Source: Anaerolineae bacterium
Lineage (GTDB): Bacteria > Chloroflexota > Anaerolineae > B4-G1
Assembly (NCBI GenBank): GCA_016931785.1
Contig: JAFGED010000118.1
Span: 1 to 44,445, forward strand
Direction: 5' to 3'
Length of the DNA stretch: 44,445 bases
Part shown: piece after piece, positions 44,371 to 44,445 of the stretch
Layout of the letters: each line of letters begins with the position of its first letter
Position numbering within the stretch: the stretch's first letter is position 1
Notes under the pieces: generated by a model
What the model was told of the DNA's origin: nothing
Databases searched by the model: none
The model's input: only the letters and a program-made list of their open reading frames with translations
Program-made: the position numbers and the translations under genes

Positions 44371-44426
44371 CGGTAACCTCGCGGTAACCCCAAGGTGAAC
44401 CTGCGGTAACCCAAGTGTGATAACAT
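44371..44426 (+). promoter_or_regulatory. Box D: four 11-bp direct repeats plus -10, for a gene beyond the window
   Basis: Units begin at 44371, 44382, 44393 and 44404 (CGGTAACC, CGGTAACC, AGGTGAAC, CGGTAACC). The -10 TAACAT begins at 44421, 17 bp after the start of unit four, preceded by GTGTGA. The window ends 19 bp later, before any start codon. Confidence 0.8.
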
Positions 44427-44445
44427 AACACCAGAAACCACCGAG

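Overview
The window is a GC-rich bacterial chromosome segment with 31 gene features, one a short transposase remnant, packed in short directional runs. The gene families, the proline/threonine-rich linkers on cell-surface proteins, the TATAAT-type promoters and the abundant C/G-palindrome and heptamer repeats all suggest a Chloroflexota bacterium, probably of the Anaerolineae/Caldilineae type. This placement is inference; no rRNA or other marker gene lies in the window, and I see no tRNA gene or CRISPR array.

Layout. (1) 1-6647, minus strand: a RAYT transposase remnant, a GH18 hydrolase, a SIMPL protein, a zinc-ribbon membrane protein and a PhoR/PhoB-like histidine kinase and response regulator. 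(2) 6692-19058, plus strand: a nine-gene run from a near-consensus promoter, with rmd, ilvD, gmd, a phosphomannomutase/phosphoglucomutase, a frameshifted tatD, a GT2, a GT4, a membrane GT-C enzyme and uvrC. The sugar genes can make GDP-D-rhamnose and use it in surface glycans. (3) 19162-20585: a membrane protein with a P/T linker, facing a phytol-kinase-like gene across a shared hairpin. (4) 20738-25155, minus strand: three genes, two SPFH-like membrane proteins and a TPR protein. (5) 25395-30829: a D-cysteine desulfhydrase/ACC-deaminase family enzyme, divergent from a 1442-residue secreted subtilase. (6) 30868-44445: a lipoprotein island, with six lipoproteins, an embedded response regulator and histidine kinase, and a secreted PA14/golvesin-like protein.

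The most unusual material is region 6. Four promoters, at 30868, 34229, 35360 and 44371, share one design: exactly four tandem 11-bp repeats of a GGTAACC-type unit, followed by a -10 hexamer that always begins 17 bp after the start of the fourth unit. This is the geometry expected of a PhoB/OmpR-family activator bound as two head-to-tail dimers. The three within-window transcripts encode six lipoproteins that all carry C-x-x-G followed by a polar R/Q pair right after the lipobox cysteine. Four of them also share a C-terminal domain of unknown function with a GLYQPxRGFG signature; the other two are beta-propellers. The two-component pair at 32206-33980 sits between the first two controlled genes and is the natural candidate regulator. 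The fourth promoter points out of the window, so the island continues.

Two repeat families run through the window, partly inside genes. One is a C-run/G-run palindrome (TatD, the subtilase and several gaps). The other is a tandem 7- or 8-bp repeat that adds in-frame loops to glycosyltransferases, a histidine kinase and the subtilase.
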